From assembly GCA_902826605.1 (NCBI GenBank), contig CADEFM010000001.1:186001-250000 (forward strand): DNA of 64,000 nucleotides, in the 5' to 3' direction. This document shows, piece after piece, positions 26,235 through 35,240 of this stretch (positions are counted from its first letter, which is position 1; each line of letters begins with the position of its first letter). The position numbers and the translations under genes were made by a program. The DNA comes from an uncultured Acidobacteriota bacterium. Lineage in GTDB: Bacteria > Acidobacteriota > Terriglobia > Bryobacterales > Bryobacteraceae. Below the pieces are notes generated by a model. It saw only the letters and a program-made list of their open reading frames with translations, was not told where the DNA came from and did not search any database.

Positions 26235-26948
26235 ATGCGTGACTTCATTCATGAGTGGTCCGTCAACATCCTGATCCTGCTGTTCGGCATCACCACGCTG
26301 GTGCAGGCGTTCGTGGTGCCCACCGAATCCATGGACACTACCGTCATGGTGGGGGATCACCTGTTGGTGGACAAGCTTTCGTTCGCTCCAGCAGGGCCGC
26401 TCAGCAAGTATCTGTTGCCCTACATGGAACCCAAGCGCGGCGACATTATTGTTTTCCGCTATCCCATGGACATCCGCCAAAATTACGTCAAACGCGTGAT
26501 CGGCGCGCCGGGCGACCGCATCAAGATTCAGAACAAGATGGTTTTCGTGAACGGAAAGCAGCTCAATGAGCCGTACACGCAGCATAAGTTTCCGAATCTA
26601 GAGCCGTATCGCGACAATTTTCCTTCGGAGCCCGAGGGTCCCGTGGTCGACCGCGCTCGGGAAATGATTCGGCAAAACGTGCAAAACGGCGAACTAGTGG
26701 TCCCGCCCGATAACTTCTTCGCCATGGGCGACAACCGCGACAATTCACTTGACAGCCGCTATTGGGGCTTCGTGCCGCGCGAAAACATTGTGGGCAAACC
26801 GCTGGTGATTTATTGGTCCTATGACGCTCCCACCGAAGATTGGGTGGGTAATCTGGGAGGACACATGCTCGATTTGGGAAAGAATTTCTTTTCCAATACG
26901 CGCTGGGAGCGGACGCTGAAACTAGTGCGCGGAGTGCCCATCCAGTAA
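26235..26948 (+). CDS. lepB: signal peptidase I (second of a tandem pair)
   Basis: The product has 237 residues and starts directly with a short MRDFIHEWS segment before its only membrane helix. Ser32 in PTESMD and Lys86 in NYVKRVIGAPGDRI form the S26 dyad; the FAMGDNRDNSLDSRYWGFVPRENIVGKP box is intact. It is very similar to the preceding gene over its whole length except for the missing N-terminal tail, so the pair arose by tandem duplication. Note Glu-Ser-Met rather than Gly-Ser-Met at the nucleophile. Its stop codon shares one base with the start of the next gene (TAATG). Confidence 0.93.
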   Translation: MRDFIHEWSVNILILLFGITTLVQAFVVPTESMDTTVMVGDHLLVDKLSFAPAGPLSKYLLPYMEPKRGDIIVFRYPMDIRQNYVKRVIGAPGDRIKIQNKMVFVNGKQLNEPYTQHKFPNLEPYRDNFPSEPEGPVVDRAREMIRQNVQNGELVVPPDNFFAMGDNRDNSLDSRYWGFVPRENIVGKPLVIYWSYDAPTEDWVGNLGGHMLDLGKNFFSNTRWERTLKLVRGVPIQ

Positions 26949-28039
26949 TGGCCTCCTCAAAGGGAGATCACCGTTACGGGCTGATTTTAGCCGGGGGTCG
27001 CGGCACTCGCTTTTGGCCGCGCAGCCGGCGCGCCAGAGCCAAGCAAGTCCTGAACTTCTTCGGCGAACGCACGCTGATTCAGCAGACCGTGGACCGGCTG
27101 AAGCCCGTAATCCCGCCGGAGCGCATCTGGATCCTGACCAATCATCATCTGCGTTCGGAGATCGTACGCCAGTTGCCGGAAGTCCCCAAGCGCCAGATTC
27201 TGGCTGAGCCGGCTCAGCGCAATACCGCGCCTGCCATAGGACTCGCCGCGCAAATTCTGCAATCCATCGATCCTGAGGCCGTGATGGGTGTTTTCCCGGC
27301 CGATCATGTAGTCACCAAACCTCGCGAGTATGTGCGTCTGTTGCGCCCCGCGTTCCAAGCCGCGGAAGAGGGCAGCATCGCGGTGCTGGGAATTGAACCA
27401 CGCTGGGCTGAAACTGGCTACGGCTATATCGAATTTCCAGCCGGTACACGCGCAGGCGGGCTCAAGCCCGTGGATGTTGCGAGCTTTCGCGAAAAGCCGG
27501 ATTTAGCCACTGCGGAACGCTTCGTTGCCGCCGGGAATTTCTTTTGGAACGCAGGCATGTTCTTTTGGAAAACGTCCGTGCTCCTGGACAATCTTCGGTG
27601 GCACCTTCCCAAGACCGCCGCGTTGCTCGCGAGCCTGCCTGCTTTCTCGAGCAAGGCATTCGCGCCGAAACTGGAAGTTGTGTTCCCACGCTGTGAAAAC
27701 ATTTCCGTCGATTACGCCGTGCTCGAACGCGCGCGCGACGTTGTCGGCATTCCGGCGGGTGATACCGGCTGGAACGACGTCGGAAGCTGGAACGCGGTCT
27801 ACGAGCTAAGTAAGCGCGACGCGAACGGCAATGCCTCGCGCGTGCCCGCGCTCATCGAAGCGAGCGCCGGGAACTACGTGGAAGCCGATGGCAAGAAACT
27901 AGTGGCGCTGCTGGGCGTGAAAGACCTGATCGTGGTGGACACGCCCGATGCCCTGCTGATCGCCGACCGCAGCCGCGCTCAGCAGGTGGGCGATCTGGTC
28001 AAGCGCCTGGAGAAGGCCGGACGGCACGAGCTACTATAG
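26948..28039 (+). CDS. mannose-1-phosphate guanylyltransferase
   Basis: The product has 363 residues. The nucleotidyltransferase signature is LILAGGRGTRFWPRSRRARAKQ, with the conserved Gly-rich loop and Lys. Other motifs are LAEPAQRNTAPAIGLAA, MGVFPADHVV, ETGYGYIEF and FREKPDLATAERFVAAGNFFWNAGMFFWK, all typical of GDP-mannose pyrophosphorylases of the short, single-domain type without the isomerase half. It makes GDP-mannose for glycans or glycolipids. Its ATG overlaps the stop of the second signal peptidase by one base, so the three genes are an operon, although their functions seem unrelated. Confidence 0.92.
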   Translation: MASSKGDHRYGLILAGGRGTRFWPRSRRARAKQVLNFFGERTLIQQTVDRLKPVIPPERIWILTNHHLRSEIVRQLPEVPKRQILAEPAQRNTAPAIGLAAQILQSIDPEAVMGVFPADHVVTKPREYVRLLRPAFQAAEEGSIAVLGIEPRWAETGYGYIEFPAGTRAGGLKPVDVASFREKPDLATAERFVAAGNFFWNAGMFFWKTSVLLDNLRWHLPKTAALLASLPAFSSKAFAPKLEVVFPRCENISVDYAVLERARDVVGIPAGDTGWNDVGSWNAVYELSKRDANGNASRVPALIEASAGNYVEADGKKLVALLGVKDLIVVDTPDALLIADRSRAQQVGDLVKRLEKAGRHELL

Positions 28040-28137
28040 CGCAGCCAGAGAAGTGAGTCACAATGTACGTGCACTCGATTCGCTGAACCAGACGACCGCG
28101 AACTGATCGAATCCGTCTGCCAATCTGCGCATATGCA

Positions 28138-28941
28138 CTACGGCGTCGATCCCGGCGGAAGCTGAGGCACGACGCTCGTGTCGTCACTCCGCACAAAGAC
28201 GCAGGTCAGATACACCGCATAAGGCGCGGCAAAAATGCTCACCCCGTGCATTGTGCCGCGCAAAATCTCCGCCATTCCCATCCAGACCGATGGCACAGGT
28301 GGCTCAATCTGTAATACTAGGTTTCGTACCATGTCGCGATAGATAGAGGGCCACATTGCGAGTCGCAGCAAACAGAAAACTACCCAAATGCCCAACTCGA
28401 TCGCTAACGCCAGCGCGAAATATCTCAGCTCGCGCGAGGGCGGGGGGGCGGCCGGAGGATCGTCGCTAGGTCTGCGGATCAAAACGACTAATAGCAATAT
28501 GTAGGCGGTCGCGTGAAGATAGTTCACCACCCTGGCGATTAATGCGAACGCCCCGAAATCGCGAAACGCCGAGATCACACTAGTAGCCCCGTCGCTCCAA
28601 TGGATCTGTCTCAGAGTGACGACTCCGTAAACGAATGTATTCATTCCGGACGGAAGCGTGACCAAGACTATGCCACCCGTGACAATTGCACCCAACAATG
28701 CCGCCAATCGCGCCCGTTTTGGAACGAAGAGCGGCACTCGATTCCGATACAGGCACCAGAAAAAGCCAAGTTCTGTAATCCCGACAAGAAAGATAACTAG
28801 CAGCGGTACCGCCAGCCACGCCACGCCTGGCCGCGTCGTGGATGAATCAGTGAGTGTTCGGAAGAACCGTTGCACAGCAGGAATCGCACCCACAAAGCCA
28901 GTGATACCCGTTAGCAGTGCGAGGCGGTTGAGGTCCAGCAT
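28138..28941 (-). CDS. polytopic membrane protein of unknown function
   Basis: The product has 267 residues with about six hydrophobic helices (around 10-25, 45-65, 80-97, 135-155, 170-195, 230-250) and a Pro-rich loop near 157-170. The C-terminus is hydrophilic and Pro-rich. No catalytic motif or family is recognised. Base composition is slightly lower in GC than in neighbouring genes. It is isolated, with about 100 bp on its 3' side and 167 bp on its 5' side. Confidence 0.55.
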   Translation of the reverse strand: MLDLNRLALLTGITGFVGAIPAVQRFFRTLTDSSTTRPGVAWLAVPLLVIFLVGITELGFFWCLYRNRVPLFVPKRARLAALLGAIVTGGIVLVTLPSGMNTFVYGVVTLRQIHWSDGATSVISAFRDFGAFALIARVVNYLHATAYILLLVVLIRRPSDDPPAAPPPSRELRYFALALAIELGIWVVFCLLRLAMWPSIYRDMVRNLVLQIEPPVPSVWMGMAEILRGTMHGVSIFAAPYAVYLTCVFVRSDDTSVVPQLPPGSTP

Positions 28942-29108
28942 GAGTACTCGAAGAATAGCGCAAAACCCCTATCACTCAAATGAGACGGACCCCTAGAAAA
29001 CCACCTCGATTTGCACTAGTCGAATCCCATTTCTAAGCAGATTGTTGTATTCCATGGGCACGCCGCACAGCCGCCGAACGGTGAGTTGCTGCGCAATATC
29101 CGCGCGCC

Positions 29109-30356
29109 TTACACCTCCGGTGGCTTAGTCTTCTTGAACACGCGGTGCAGGGTTTTGATGGCGCGGTCCACGTCGTCCTCCGTGAGAATGAAGGGAGGCA
29201 GCGCGCGCAGAGTGACGTCATGCGTGCAGTTGATGAGCAGTCCTTCTGCAATCGCGTCCAGCACGACTTGCTTGCCTGAAAACTCCAGTTCCACACCGAT
29301 CATCAGCCCGACTCCGCGGACTTCCCTGATGAACGAATACTTCCTTTGCATCTCGGTCAGCCGCATGCGGAAATAGCTTCCTACATTGGTGATGTGCGGC
29401 AGCAGGGAATCCAGAATGTCAAAAAATTCCAAAGCAACGCGGCATGCCAGTGGATTCCCTCCAAAGGTGGTGCCGTGCTTGCCTGGGCCCATACCCGCCG
29501 CAGCGCGCTCATTGCATGCCACCACACCGATAGGAATCCCGCAGCCCATGGGTTTGGCGGTGACCATGACGTCCGGCATTACCGGCGGTTCCATCTGCTG
29601 ATATGCGAAATAGGTGCCCGTGCGTCCCACGCCGCATTGGATTTCATCGAAAATCAGAATGGCGTTATTGCGGTCCGCGATTTCGCGTGCCTTGCGGATG
29701 TACTCTTCTGTGAGCGGATAAATGCCACCCTCGCCCTGCACAAGTTCCAAGATGATTCCAGCAGTGCGTTCGGTGACGACTTGCTCCAGTGCGGTGACGT
29801 CGTTGCGCTGGACAAAATGTACGCCGGGAATCAAAGGCTGAAAGTCGCGCCGGTAGGCTTCCTGACCCGTGACCGACAACGCGCCCAATGTGCGTCCATG
29901 GAAAGAATTGTCCAGCGCCACGATCTCGAATTTGTCGGGTGAGATGCTGTGTCCGTGGGCCTTCGCCATCTTTAGCGCAGCCTCCACGCTCTCCGTGCCG
30001 GAGTTGCAGAAGAACACACGCGGCATTCCGCTGGTGCGCGAAAAACGTTCCGCCAAAGGACCGGTGTAGGGGTGGTAATACAGATTCGAGGAATGCAGCA
30101 GACGCCCGGCCTGCTCGCGGATTACTTTGGTCAGCCGTGGATGCGAGTATCCCAGTGCGTTCACGCCGATCCCAGCGATGAGATCCAGGTAACGCTTGCC
30201 GGAAGTGTCATAAACATAACAGCCTCTGCCGCGCTCGAGCACTACCGGGTACCGTGCATAATTCTGCAACAGGTATTGCTTTTCGAGTTCGATTACGCTG
30301 GCCGCGACATCGGGGGCAATGACGGGCGCGACGCTAGAGGCGGTGTCGGTTTCCAT
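29109..30356 (-). CDS. argD: acetylornithine aminotransferase
   Basis: The product has 415 residues and is a class III PLP aminotransferase. Motifs in order are the LDLIAGIGVNALGYSHPRL segment, FFCNSGTESVEAALKMA, NSFHGRTLGALSVTG, LELVQGEGGIYPL, ILIFDEIQCGVGRTGTYFA with the PLP-interacting Asp, and the Lys Schiff-base region DVMVTAKPMGCGIPIG. Those fit acetylornithine/succinylornithine aminotransferase (ArgD), which makes N-acetylornithine. The argFGHR operon is 14 kb away on the other strand. A TACAAT hexamer just upstream (minus strand, 30363-30368) could be its -10, which would leave almost no leader. It diverges from deoC across 75 bp. Confidence 0.88.
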   Translation of the reverse strand: METDTASSVAPVIAPDVAASVIELEKQYLLQNYARYPVVLERGRGCYVYDTSGKRYLDLIAGIGVNALGYSHPRLTKVIREQAGRLLHSSNLYYHPYTGPLAERFSRTSGMPRVFFCNSGTESVEAALKMAKAHGHSISPDKFEIVALDNSFHGRTLGALSVTGQEAYRRDFQPLIPGVHFVQRNDVTALEQVVTERTAGIILELVQGEGGIYPLTEEYIRKAREIADRNNAILIFDEIQCGVGRTGTYFAYQQMEPPVMPDVMVTAKPMGCGIPIGVVACNERAAAGMGPGKHGTTFGGNPLACRVALEFFDILDSLLPHITNVGSYFRMRLTEMQRKYSFIREVRGVGLMIGVELEFSGKQVVLDAIAEGLLINCTHDVTLRALPPFILTEDDVDRAIKTLHRVFKKTKPPEV

Positions 30357-30431
30357 CTAGCTATTGTAAACGGCGCGTTGCCGCCGCGCCCGTCTTCTCG
30401 GAAAAAGCGCGTGTTATCATAACGATTTCCC

Positions 30432-31097
30432 GTGGATTCTTCCCTCGCCGCCCTGATCGATCATACGCTTTTGAAACCTGAGGCAACGGCGGCGGAAATC
30501 CGCAAGCTGTGCGCGGAAGCCCGCCAATACGGGTTCGCCAGCGTTTGTGTGAATCCGTACTGGACGACGTTGGCCGCGACGGAATTGCGGGCCTCGAACG
30601 TTTCCGTGTGTGCGGTGGTTGGATTTCCACTCGGTGCCAGCGCTACGAAAATCAAGGTGGCGGAGACCGTCACCGCGATTGCCGAGGGTGCGGGTGAAAT
30701 TGACATGGTGCTGAATATTGGGGAGTTGCGCGGCGGGAATCATGCCGCCGTCGAACGTGATATCCGCGCGATTGTCGCGGCAGCGGCCACCCGCGGCGTG
30801 ATCGTCAAAGTGATTTTGGAAACCGCGCTGATAAGCGATGAGCAAAAAATCACCGCCTGCCGCATCGCAAAAGGAGCGGGCGCGCACTTCGTGAAGACGT
30901 CGACAGGTTTTGGACCCGGCGGGGCAACCGTGGAGGACGTGGCTTTGATGCGCCGAACCGTGGGTCCGGACATGGGAGTGAAAGCCTCGGGCGGGATTCG
31001 TACACTTGAGGACTGCAAACAAATGATCGTTGCCGGCGCCAGCCGCATCGGCGCGAGCGCGGGCGTCAAAATCATGGAAGCCGCTGCCACGGCATAG
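30432..31097 (+). CDS. deoC: deoxyribose-phosphate aldolase
   Basis: The product has 221 residues from a GTG ([19 protein letters not shown]). Class I aldolase residues are all present: Lys155 in [10 protein letters not shown] (Schiff base), Asp91 in [10 protein letters not shown] and Lys184 in VKASGGIR. It cleaves 2-deoxyribose-5-phosphate to acetaldehyde and glyceraldehyde-3-phosphate in deoxynucleoside catabolism. The GTG start is chosen because the family's conserved IDHTLL segment lies nine residues later. A GAF-PP2C gene follows after 9 bp on the same strand. Confidence 0.95.
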   Translation: MDSSLAALIDHTLLKPEATAAEIRKLCAEARQYGFASVCVNPYWTTLAATELRASNVSVCAVVGFPLGASATKIKVAETVTAIAEGAGEIDMVLNIGELRGGNHAAVERDIRAIVAAAATRGVIVKVILETALISDEQKITACRIAKGAGAHFVKTSTGFGPGGATVEDVALMRRTVGPDMGVKASGGIRTLEDCKQMIVAGASRIGASAGVKIMEAAATA

Positions 31098-31106
31098 CGA
31101 AATCGC

Positions 31107-32867
31107 ATGGCCAATCCACGCATGGCAAGTCCACGTAAAACCGTTGACCGCTTCCGCGAACGCGCGGAGATGCTCGATTTCCTGCTGGAAGTTTCACGCA
31201 TCACCTCGGAAAGCCTCGACCTTGATAAGTTGATGCACGATGTCGCTGGCATCGTTAAGACGGTGGTGTCCTTCGATTTGTTCGCCATTCTGCTCTATAG
31301 CGAAAAATCGCAAGGCCTGCGGATCCGGCATGCCATAGGCCATCGCGACGGAGTGCGCAGCCTGGTCATTCCCCTCGGCGAAGGAATCGTCGGAGTGGCC
31401 GGGCAAACGCGCGAGCCACTGCTGGTGGAAGACGTGCGCAGTGACCCGCGATATTTGAACGCGCTTGATGCCGTGCGCAGTGAACTGGCTGTGCCCATGA
31501 TCGCGCGGAGAAAACTGGTTGGTGTGATCGATCTGCAGTCCACCAATCCCAATGCGTTTTCCGCGCAGGACAAAACCATCATGCGGCTGATCGCCTCGCG
31601 GGTGGCGTCGTCGATCGAGAACGCGGTTCTTTATCGCCGTGTGGATATGCGCAATCGCACATTGCGGACTCTGTCGGCCCTATCACAGGAATTTAGCTCC
31701 ATTCTCGACCTGGATGAACTGCTGGGACGAATAGCCGCGGCCGTGCGTACTTTGATCAATTACGACTCCTTCAGCGTCTATCTGATCGATAACGAAAAGC
31801 GCGTGCTCCGCCATCGCTTCAGTGTGCGTTTCGACGAGCGCGTTCACTCCGACAACGTGCCGCTGGAGAAAGGACTCACGGGCGCGGCGGCTCGCACGCG
31901 CGAGCCGGTGCGGGTAATCAACATACTGGACGATCCACGCTACATTCCGTCGCATCCCAACGTGCATTCGGAGCTCGCGGTCCCGCTTATCGTTCAGGAC
32001 CGCGTGATCGGCGTACTGGATGTGGAAAGCGAACGCATCGGCGCGTTTAGCGAAGATCATCAACAAACCTTGTCTCTCCTTGCGCCGCAAATCGCGAGTT
32101 CGGTGGAGAACGCTCGTTTGTATGAGGAACTCGCGCAACGCGAGCAGCGCATGGACCAGGACCTGAAGGCCGCGCGAAATCTGCAAAAGATTTTGTTGCC
32201 CCGGCATGCCGAAGTTCGCGGTTTGGAGATCGGAATTCGCTCGCGCCCGGCGCGCGATATCACCGGCGATGTGTACGAATTTTACGAACATGGCGGCGAA
32301 TACGCCGTGATTGCGTTTGGAGACGTCAGCGGCAAGGGTCCTGCGGCCGCCTTGTATGGAGCCCTGGTGAGCGGTTTGTTACGCACCCTGGCCCCGCGCC
32401 GCAGGAGTCCGGCCATGCTCATGCAGTCGATCAACGAAGCGCTCTTGGAGCGTCGCGTGGATGCGCAGTATGCCACGCTAACAGTTCTGTTGTGGGATCC
32501 GCGCACCCGCCTGTTGACCTTCTGCAACGCAGGCGGCGAAGCGCCCCTGATTTTTCGCAACGGTGAAATCCTGACTCTGCGTTCTTCCGGCGTGCCCGTG
32601 GGCTTGCTCGAAGACCGCCAATACGAGGAAGTCGAGGTTCAGACCGAGCGCGGCGACGCGATTCTGCTGTACTCCGACGGCGTGCAAGATCAGCTTAACG
32701 AGGCCGAAAAGCATTTTTCGCGCACACGAACGCTGAATCTCTTCCGGAAGAATGGAAACGAACGTCCTCAGAAAATTGCCGACACGATCGTTACAGAGTT
32801 GGATAACTTTCGTGAAGACACCCCTATCACGGACGACCAGACCATCGTTGTCATGAAGGTGAGTTGA
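31107..32867 (+). CDS. GAF-GAF-PP2C (SpoIIE/RsbU-type) serine phosphatase
   Basis: The product has 586 residues. Two GAF domains lie at about 20-175 and 185-340; both contain the LAVPMI/LAVPLI and GV(I/L)D(L/V) patterns. A short helix with a repeat of Glu/Arg links to a PP2C/SpoIIE domain at about 375-585. The metal Asp motifs are in AFGDVSGKGPAAALYGAL and AILLYSDGVQDQ. Such proteins dephosphorylate anti-sigma-factor antagonists in partner-switching stress or developmental control after sensing small ligands or redox changes through the GAF domains. No anti-sigma partner is nearby. The stop overlaps the TTG alternative start of lysA. Confidence 0.9.
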   Translation: MANPRMASPRKTVDRFRERAEMLDFLLEVSRITSESLDLDKLMHDVAGIVKTVVSFDLFAILLYSEKSQGLRIRHAIGHRDGVRSLVIPLGEGIVGVAGQTREPLLVEDVRSDPRYLNALDAVRSELAVPMIARRKLVGVIDLQSTNPNAFSAQDKTIMRLIASRVASSIENAVLYRRVDMRNRTLRTLSALSQEFSSILDLDELLGRIAAAVRTLINYDSFSVYLIDNEKRVLRHRFSVRFDERVHSDNVPLEKGLTGAAARTREPVRVINILDDPRYIPSHPNVHSELAVPLIVQDRVIGVLDVESERIGAFSEDHQQTLSLLAPQIASSVENARLYEELAQREQRMDQDLKAARNLQKILLPRHAEVRGLEIGIRSRPARDITGDVYEFYEHGGEYAVIAFGDVSGKGPAAALYGALVSGLLRTLAPRRRSPAMLMQSINEALLERRVDAQYATLTVLLWDPRTRLLTFCNAGGEAPLIFRNGEILTLRSSGVPVGLLEDRQYEEVEVQTERGDAILLYSDGVQDQLNEAEKHFSRTRTLNLFRKNGNERPQKIADTIVTELDNFREDTPITDDQTIVVMKVS

Positions 32868-32881
32868 AGCGATTTCCAGGA

Positions 32882-34129
32882 ATGAATCCTTTTATCTACA
32901 AAGAGCACGCGCTCCACTGTGAAAATGTGGCTCTCGCGGAAATCGCTGCGCGGGTTGGAACTCCCTGCTACGTGTACTCCGCCAGCACGATTGTGGAAAA
33001 CTATCACGCCTACGACGAAGCGTTCGGCGACATCCCGCACATGGTGTGTTACGCGATGAAGGCCAACAGTAATCTCGCTGTTCTTCGTTTACTGGCGAAA
33101 GCAGGCGCGGGCTTCGACATCGTTTCCGGGGGTGAGTTGTTTCGCGTTCTCAAGGCTGGCGGTGATCCATCCAAAATCGTATTTTCAGGCGTCGGCAAGA
33201 CCGCTCCCGAAATCGACGAAGCGCTCGCGGCAGGGATTTTCTCCTTTAACTGCGAGTCGGAGCCTGAGCTGGCTCTGATCGACGCCCTGGCCCACCGGCG
33301 CGGCGTGAAGGCCCGGATCGCAGTGCGAGTGAATCCGGATGTGGATGCCGATACACATCACTACATTTCCACCGGGAGCCTGGAACACAAGTTCGGAATC
33401 GCTCTGGCGGAGGCCGAAAAAGTCTATGAGCGCGCCCGGCAGCACGCTAATCTGGTGCTGGAGGGCGTAAGCTGCCACATAGGATCCAAATTGATGGATT
33501 CCGCGCCGCTGCTCGAAGCAGCGGACCTGGTGCTCGCGTTGATCGAACGCCTGCGTGCCAAAGGCTTCGATATTCAGCACGTGGATTTAGGCGGAGGGCT
33601 CGGCGTCGCTTATGAGCCTGAGGAAGTCACCCCCGCGATTCGCGACTACGTGCGACAGTTGCATGCGAAAGTGCAAGGCCGTAGTCTTCGCGTGATGGTG
33701 GAGCCAGGGCGCTCCATTGTGGCCGCGTCCGGCGTGTTATTGGCCAAAACGCTGTACCGCAAGAAGACAGGCGGCAAGGAATTCGTGATCGTGGACGCCG
33801 CCATGAACGATTTGATTCGTCCCGCGCTGTACAGCGCTTATCACGAAATTCTGCCGGTTCGCGCAAGAGGGGCCGCTACGCTGCGTGCCGACGTCGTGGG
33901 ACCCGTATGTGAAACTGGTGATTTCATCGCGCGCGATCGCGATCTGCCGGAGTTGCTGCCCGGGGATGTGCTCGCGGTCTGTACGGCCGGCGCATACGGT
34001 TTTGTGCAGTCCTCCACGTACAACGCGCGGCGTCGCGCCGCTGAAGTTTTGGTGGAAGGTTCGGAATGGCGCGTGGTGCGCACGCGCGAGACATACGATG
34101 ACCTGATTCGTGGTGAGGAGGCTTTATGA
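32882..34129 (+). CDS. lysA: diaminopimelate decarboxylase
   Basis: The product has 415 residues from the ATG at 32882. PLP-binding Lys60 lies in CYAMKANSN. Other alanine racemase-like fold motifs are FDIVSGGELFR, HKFGI, the HIGSKL segment, DLGGGLGV, EPGRSIVA and GPVCETGD, with Cys near the C-terminal active-site loop; YGFVQSSTYN supplies the distal tyrosine. It makes lysine from meso-diaminopimelate. A TTG at 32864 that overlaps the previous stop is an alternative start; the AGGA close to the ATG is spaced too tightly, so initiation is uncertain. The stop overlaps the next start by 4 bp (ATGA). Confidence 0.94.
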   Translation: MNPFIYKEHALHCENVALAEIAARVGTPCYVYSASTIVENYHAYDEAFGDIPHMVCYAMKANSNLAVLRLLAKAGAGFDIVSGGELFRVLKAGGDPSKIVFSGVGKTAPEIDEALAAGIFSFNCESEPELALIDALAHRRGVKARIAVRVNPDVDADTHHYISTGSLEHKFGIALAEAEKVYERARQHANLVLEGVSCHIGSKLMDSAPLLEAADLVLALIERLRAKGFDIQHVDLGGGLGVAYEPEEVTPAIRDYVRQLHAKVQGRSLRVMVEPGRSIVAASGVLLAKTLYRKKTGGKEFVIVDAAMNDLIRPALYSAYHEILPVRARGAATLRADVVGPVCETGDFIARDRDLPELLPGDVLAVCTAGAYGFVQSSTYNARRRAAEVLVEGSEWRVVRTRETYDDLIRGEEAL

Positions 34130-34926
34130 ACATGACACGGCGTAGTGTATTCGGCGCGGTCGCAGGCGGTGCGCTTATCTCCATAATTCCGGTGCGAAGC
34201 CGCGGGCAGAGCTCACCCCAAGGTTCCGTGAAGGCCTTGGTTTTCGACACTTTCGGAACCGTAGTCGACTGGCGTGGCTCTGTGGCTGCGGAAGGCAAGG
34301 AATGGGGCCGCGCCAAAGGCCTGACGATCGATTGGGCGAACTTCGCCGACCGCTGGCGCGACGGCTATAGGCCCTCCATCGATCGTGTCCGTAAAGGCCA
34401 ATTGCCGTGGACTAAGCTGGACGACCTGCATCGCATGGTCCTTGAAGAATTGCTCAAAGAATTCAAAATTACGGGACTTTCGGAACAGGAAAAAGACCAT
34501 TGGAATCGCGTATGGCATCGCTTGAAGCCGTGGCCGGATTCGGTGGCGGGATTGGCCCGGCTGAAGAAGAAGTTCACCATCGCGCCACTCTCGAACGGAA
34601 ACGTGTCCTTGCTTGCCGATATGGCCAAAAACGCGGGTTTGCCGTGGGATCTCATTCTCTCCGCAGAACTCGCGCGCCACTACAAGCCGGACAAAGAGTC
34701 CTACCTGACCGCCGCAGAGCTTCTTAGTCTGAAACCCGGGGAAGTGATGATGGCCGCCGCGCACATAGCCGATCTCAACTCCGCCCGAAGTTTTGGCCTG
34801 CGAACCGGTTTCATCCATAGACCTGACGAATACGGCCCAGTTCGACGGGGTGACGACGCGAAGCCCGGCGATTTCGATGTCGTAGCCAGCAGCATCGTAG
34901 ACTTGGCCGCGAAGTTAGGCGCTTGA
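34126..34926 (+). CDS. Tat-exported haloacid dehalogenase type II-like protein
   Basis: The product has 266 residues. The N-terminus (MNMTRRSVFGAVAGGALISII) has the twin-Arg motif of a Tat signal. The HAD core begins ALVFDTFGTVVDWRG with the nucleophile Asp, then APLSNGNVSLL (motif II Ser) and HYKPDKESYLTA (motif III Lys). The later AHIADLNSARSFGLRTGFIHRP segment fits L-2-haloacid dehalogenase type II. It may dehalogenate haloacids or act on other phosphates in the periplasm. A Tat-exported member is unusual because this family normally acts in the cytoplasm. It overlaps lysA by 4 bp. Confidence 0.82.
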   Translation: MNMTRRSVFGAVAGGALISIIPVRSRGQSSPQGSVKALVFDTFGTVVDWRGSVAAEGKEWGRAKGLTIDWANFADRWRDGYRPSIDRVRKGQLPWTKLDDLHRMVLEELLKEFKITGLSEQEKDHWNRVWHRLKPWPDSVAGLARLKKKFTIAPLSNGNVSLLADMAKNAGLPWDLILSAELARHYKPDKESYLTAAELLSLKPGEVMMAAAHIADLNSARSFGLRTGFIHRPDEYGPVRRGDDAKPGDFDVVASSIVDLAAKLGA

Positions 34927-35240
34927 GCAGCTCGCTTAGGAGTTTGCCCACCCACACCTAACGCCCCTCGCTGCCACCAACAAAGCGCCAAATCCGGTCA
35001 TGTGCGGGGCGCCGCGGATCAAATAGAGCGGGGACCGCCGTTTAACTCGTGCGGCAGTTGCGCGACAGCCTCGGTATCCTGCTTCTCCCGACTCCAGAAT
35101 CGTGACGTTGCGCTTCCAGGCGGCCTCGCTCAGTTCCTCTGGCCTGCTTTGCCGTGATCCCTCGCGCGAAGCCGCGCAGGTTAGGGTCGGCGATCTCCGG
35201 ATCTCGTGGAGTGAGAATCTGGCCATCACGCCGGCCCGCG
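34927..35240. other. intergenic stretch without supported gene
   Basis: About 310 bp between the dehalogenase-like gene and the 3' end of ku. Short frames on the minus strand are Arg-rich and have no start with good spacing. There is no clear terminator. It may be a decayed gene, but nothing is recognisable. Confidence 0.45.

Noticed and set aside
34936..35229. 97-codon minus-strand frame between the dehalogenase and ku
   Set aside because: Arg-rich, no start signal and no family; treated as non-coding.
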